A stretch of 6,666 nt of DNA, taken from positions 1 to 6,666 of the forward strand of contig JACQZL010000073.1 of assembly GCA_016213865.1 (NCBI GenBank). Direction: 5' to 3'. Below the pieces are notes generated by a model, which saw nothing but the letters and a program-made list of their open reading frames with translations, had not been told where the DNA came from and made no database searches. Positions 5,564 through 6,666 of this stretch are shown piece by piece. Position 1 is the stretch's first letter; each line of letters opens with the position of its first letter. A program made the translations under genes and the position numbers. Source of the stretch: Candidatus Rifleibacteriota bacterium (GTDB lineage Bacteria > UBP17 > UBA6191 > JACPRK01).

Positions 5564-6637
5564 GTGGGAATTCGCCCGAGCCGTCCCGCGTTTTCGTTGC
5601 CCGCCCTGAGCTGGGTGGGCCTGCTCCTGGCCGGCTCGCTCTTGACGGCCGGCGGAGCGGCGGCGCCCGTCGCCGAGGGGGCCACGGCGAAGCCCACGAG
5701 CGCCACGGCCCCCGGGAAGGGAGAAACGATGACTGCCCCGCCGATGGCGGAAGAGCCCGTGTCGATGAAGCTCATCTGGGAGGAACTGGCCCGGGCCAGG
5801 GTGCTCGTCCGCATCCAGGCGCTCGGACCGGATCGGCTGAGGGGCAAGTCCCGGAAGATGGCCTGGATCGAGACCCTGCGGCGGCTGCACGAGGTGCTGG
5901 CAGCCGACCCCTCCTGCGCCGGCCGCGTCCACGAGGTCGCCATCCGCGAGATGCCGGCGCCGGGCGCCTCCATTGCCGCCACCGGCCTCGAGGGGCCGGT
6001 CGTGCTGCTGCTCGACTTCGCCCGCCCCGTCAAGCCGAAGGCCGCTCTTGCGGCCGCCGGTCCGACCGGCGCCACGTTCGACCTCATCCTGCCGGAGGCG
6101 GCCGGCATCGCCGCGGCGCTCCACACCCGCGGCCCTCGTCCCCGCCTCGACCTCTACGAGTTCGACGACCGCTTCCCGCGCTTCCTGGCGCGGCTGGGGC
6201 TGGGGCTCGCCGTTCGCAAGCCGGACCTTCGCGACGCTTCGGGCCGCCCTGCGTTTCACCAGGTGCTCTCCCAGTACGGAGAGCGCGTGAAACAACTTCT
6301 CGAGGTGCCCGTCGCGGGCTTCGACAAGGCGCGAGACCTTGGCCACTGGCGCCGGGCGGTGACGACCGCGGTCGATCGTCGCTTCAATCCGCAGCTCGCG
6401 CTCTCGGCCGGGTCCCGTCCCGACGCCGGCTTCGAGCCGAATCGAGCTGCCAGCTTCCCGCCATCCGCGCCGTCCAAGGTGGTAGGCTTCCTGACGTTCT
6501 CGTTAACTGACGGCCGCGTGAACACGCTGCCGCTCGACGAGGTCGACCAGTGTGCGGCACGATGGCTGGAGGAGTGGAAACTTCCGACGGGTCATGCCTT
6601 CGGCCTGTTCGGCGCCTGCAGCGGGCAGCCGCGATGA
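5564..6637 (+). CDS. Exported or membrane-anchored protein of unknown function
   Basis: I do not recognise a family. From GTG 5564 the protein has 357 aa. Two arginines are followed by a hydrophobic stretch (about residues 12-34, LSWVGLLLAGSLLTAGGAAA) and an APVAEG site, which fits a signal peptide cut near residue 37. A Thr/Ala/Pro/Lys-rich linker follows. The mature part is Ala/Leu/Arg-rich, starting with an amphipathic region (KLIWEELARARVLVRI) and a segment with VVLLLDFARPVKP and LDLYEFDDRFPRFLARLG. It ends with VVGFLTFSLTDGRVNTLPLDEVDQC and a hydrophobic GHAFGLFGACSG tail; two or three cysteines lie in the last third. Two other starts are possible. ATG 5513 gives 374 aa without an obvious RBS. 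ATG 5729 gives 302 aa, has AAGGGAG five bases upstream, and would lack the signal peptide. The hydrophobic stretch favours an upstream start; the RBS favours 5729. Codon use matches its neighbours. The stop TGA overlaps an ATG (ATGA at 6634-6637). Confidence 0.6.
   Translation: MGIRPSRPAFSLPALSWVGLLLAGSLLTAGGAAAPVAEGATAKPTSATAPGKGETMTAPPMAEEPVSMKLIWEELARARVLVRIQALGPDRLRGKSRKMAWIETLRRLHEVLAADPSCAGRVHEVAIREMPAPGASIAATGLEGPVVLLLDFARPVKPKAALAAAGPTGATFDLILPEAAGIAAALHTRGPRPRLDLYEFDDRFPRFLARLGLGLAVRKPDLRDASGRPAFHQVLSQYGERVKQLLEVPVAGFDKARDLGHWRRAVTTAVDRRFNPQLALSAGSRPDAGFEPNRAASFPPSAPSKVVGFLTFSLTDGRVNTLPLDEVDQCAARWLEEWKLPTGHAFGLFGACSGQPR
5717..5723 (+). promoter_or_regulatory. Internal RBS-like site before ATG 5729
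   Basis: AAGGGAG is followed by five bases and an in-frame ATG at 5729. It is the best RBS in the region for the unknown protein gene, better than anything before ATG 5513 or GTG 5564. Used as the main start it would give a 302-residue protein lacking the signal-peptide-like segment; used alongside an upstream start it would give two forms. Confidence 0.35.
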
Positions 6638-6666
6638 CCGGCGAGCCATCATGCAGGAGATGAGCA
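6634..6666 (+). promoter_or_regulatory. Overlapping stop/start and RBS of a gene beginning at the window edge
   Basis: ATG 6634 overlaps the stop of the preceding gene (ATGA), but its frame closes after nine codons at TGA 6661-6663, which itself overlaps ATG 6660. AGGAG at 6655-6659 would be ideally placed for a start at about 6667, just outside the window. ATG 6651 is a second candidate start, with only a weak GGCGAG before it. The next gene is probably in the same operon, but nothing can be said of its product. Confidence 0.35.

Overview
The window is a strongly GC-rich bacterial stretch of 6.7 kb. Its coding regions have G/C-biased third codon positions, so long meaningless open frames run antisense to the real genes. 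The gene content, the abundance of palindromic intergenic repeats and the style of the glutamate dehydrogenase and PEP/pyruvate-binding proteins suggest an environmental bacterium such as an Acidobacteriota (Thermoanaerobaculia-like) or another deep, uncultured GC-rich lineage. That assignment is an impression from protein style, not a computed placement.

Layout. Bases 1-110 hold four consecutive hairpins that look like dispersed extragenic palindromic repeats. On the minus strand, 226-1062 encodes a small multi-pass membrane protein of the YdjM/DUF457 putative metal-dependent hydrolase family with a cysteine-rich zinc-finger-like tail. Its natural start appears to be at 930, where a perfect AGGAGG precedes TTC rather than a start codon. 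About 350 bases (1063-1410) separate it from the divergent plus-strand genes and hold candidate promoters for both directions and a dyad. On the plus strand, 1411-2499 encodes a glutamate dehydrogenase-family protein with a clean in-frame internal deletion of roughly 60-70 residues that removes the catalytic aspartate. It is followed after 12 bases by a 929-residue PEP-synthase-like protein (2512-5301) with an N-terminal sensor-like domain and a nucleotide-binding PPDK_N domain, but no recognisable phosphohistidine domain or PEP/pyruvate barrel. A near-perfect 33-bp inverted repeat of the CACAGAG type (5326-5422) follows. Then comes an exported or membrane-tethered protein of unknown function (5564-6637, start uncertain), whose stop overlaps an ATG. 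The last bases carry what looks like the ribosome binding site of a further gene.

How the genes fit together. The dehydrogenase and the PEP-synthase-like protein are almost certainly one transcription unit, given the 12-base gap with the second RBS inside it and a single candidate promoter upstream. This joins an amino acid/2-oxoglutarate node gene to a phosphoenolpyruvate/pyruvate node protein. If the deletion in the dehydrogenase is real, that enzyme should not catalyse the normal reaction, and its retention in frame would need another explanation. I see no defence system, CRISPR array, transposase, tRNA or rRNA in the window. The most notable signals are the deleted dehydrogenase, the missing start codon of the membrane protein, and the unusual domain composition of the PEP-synthase-like protein.
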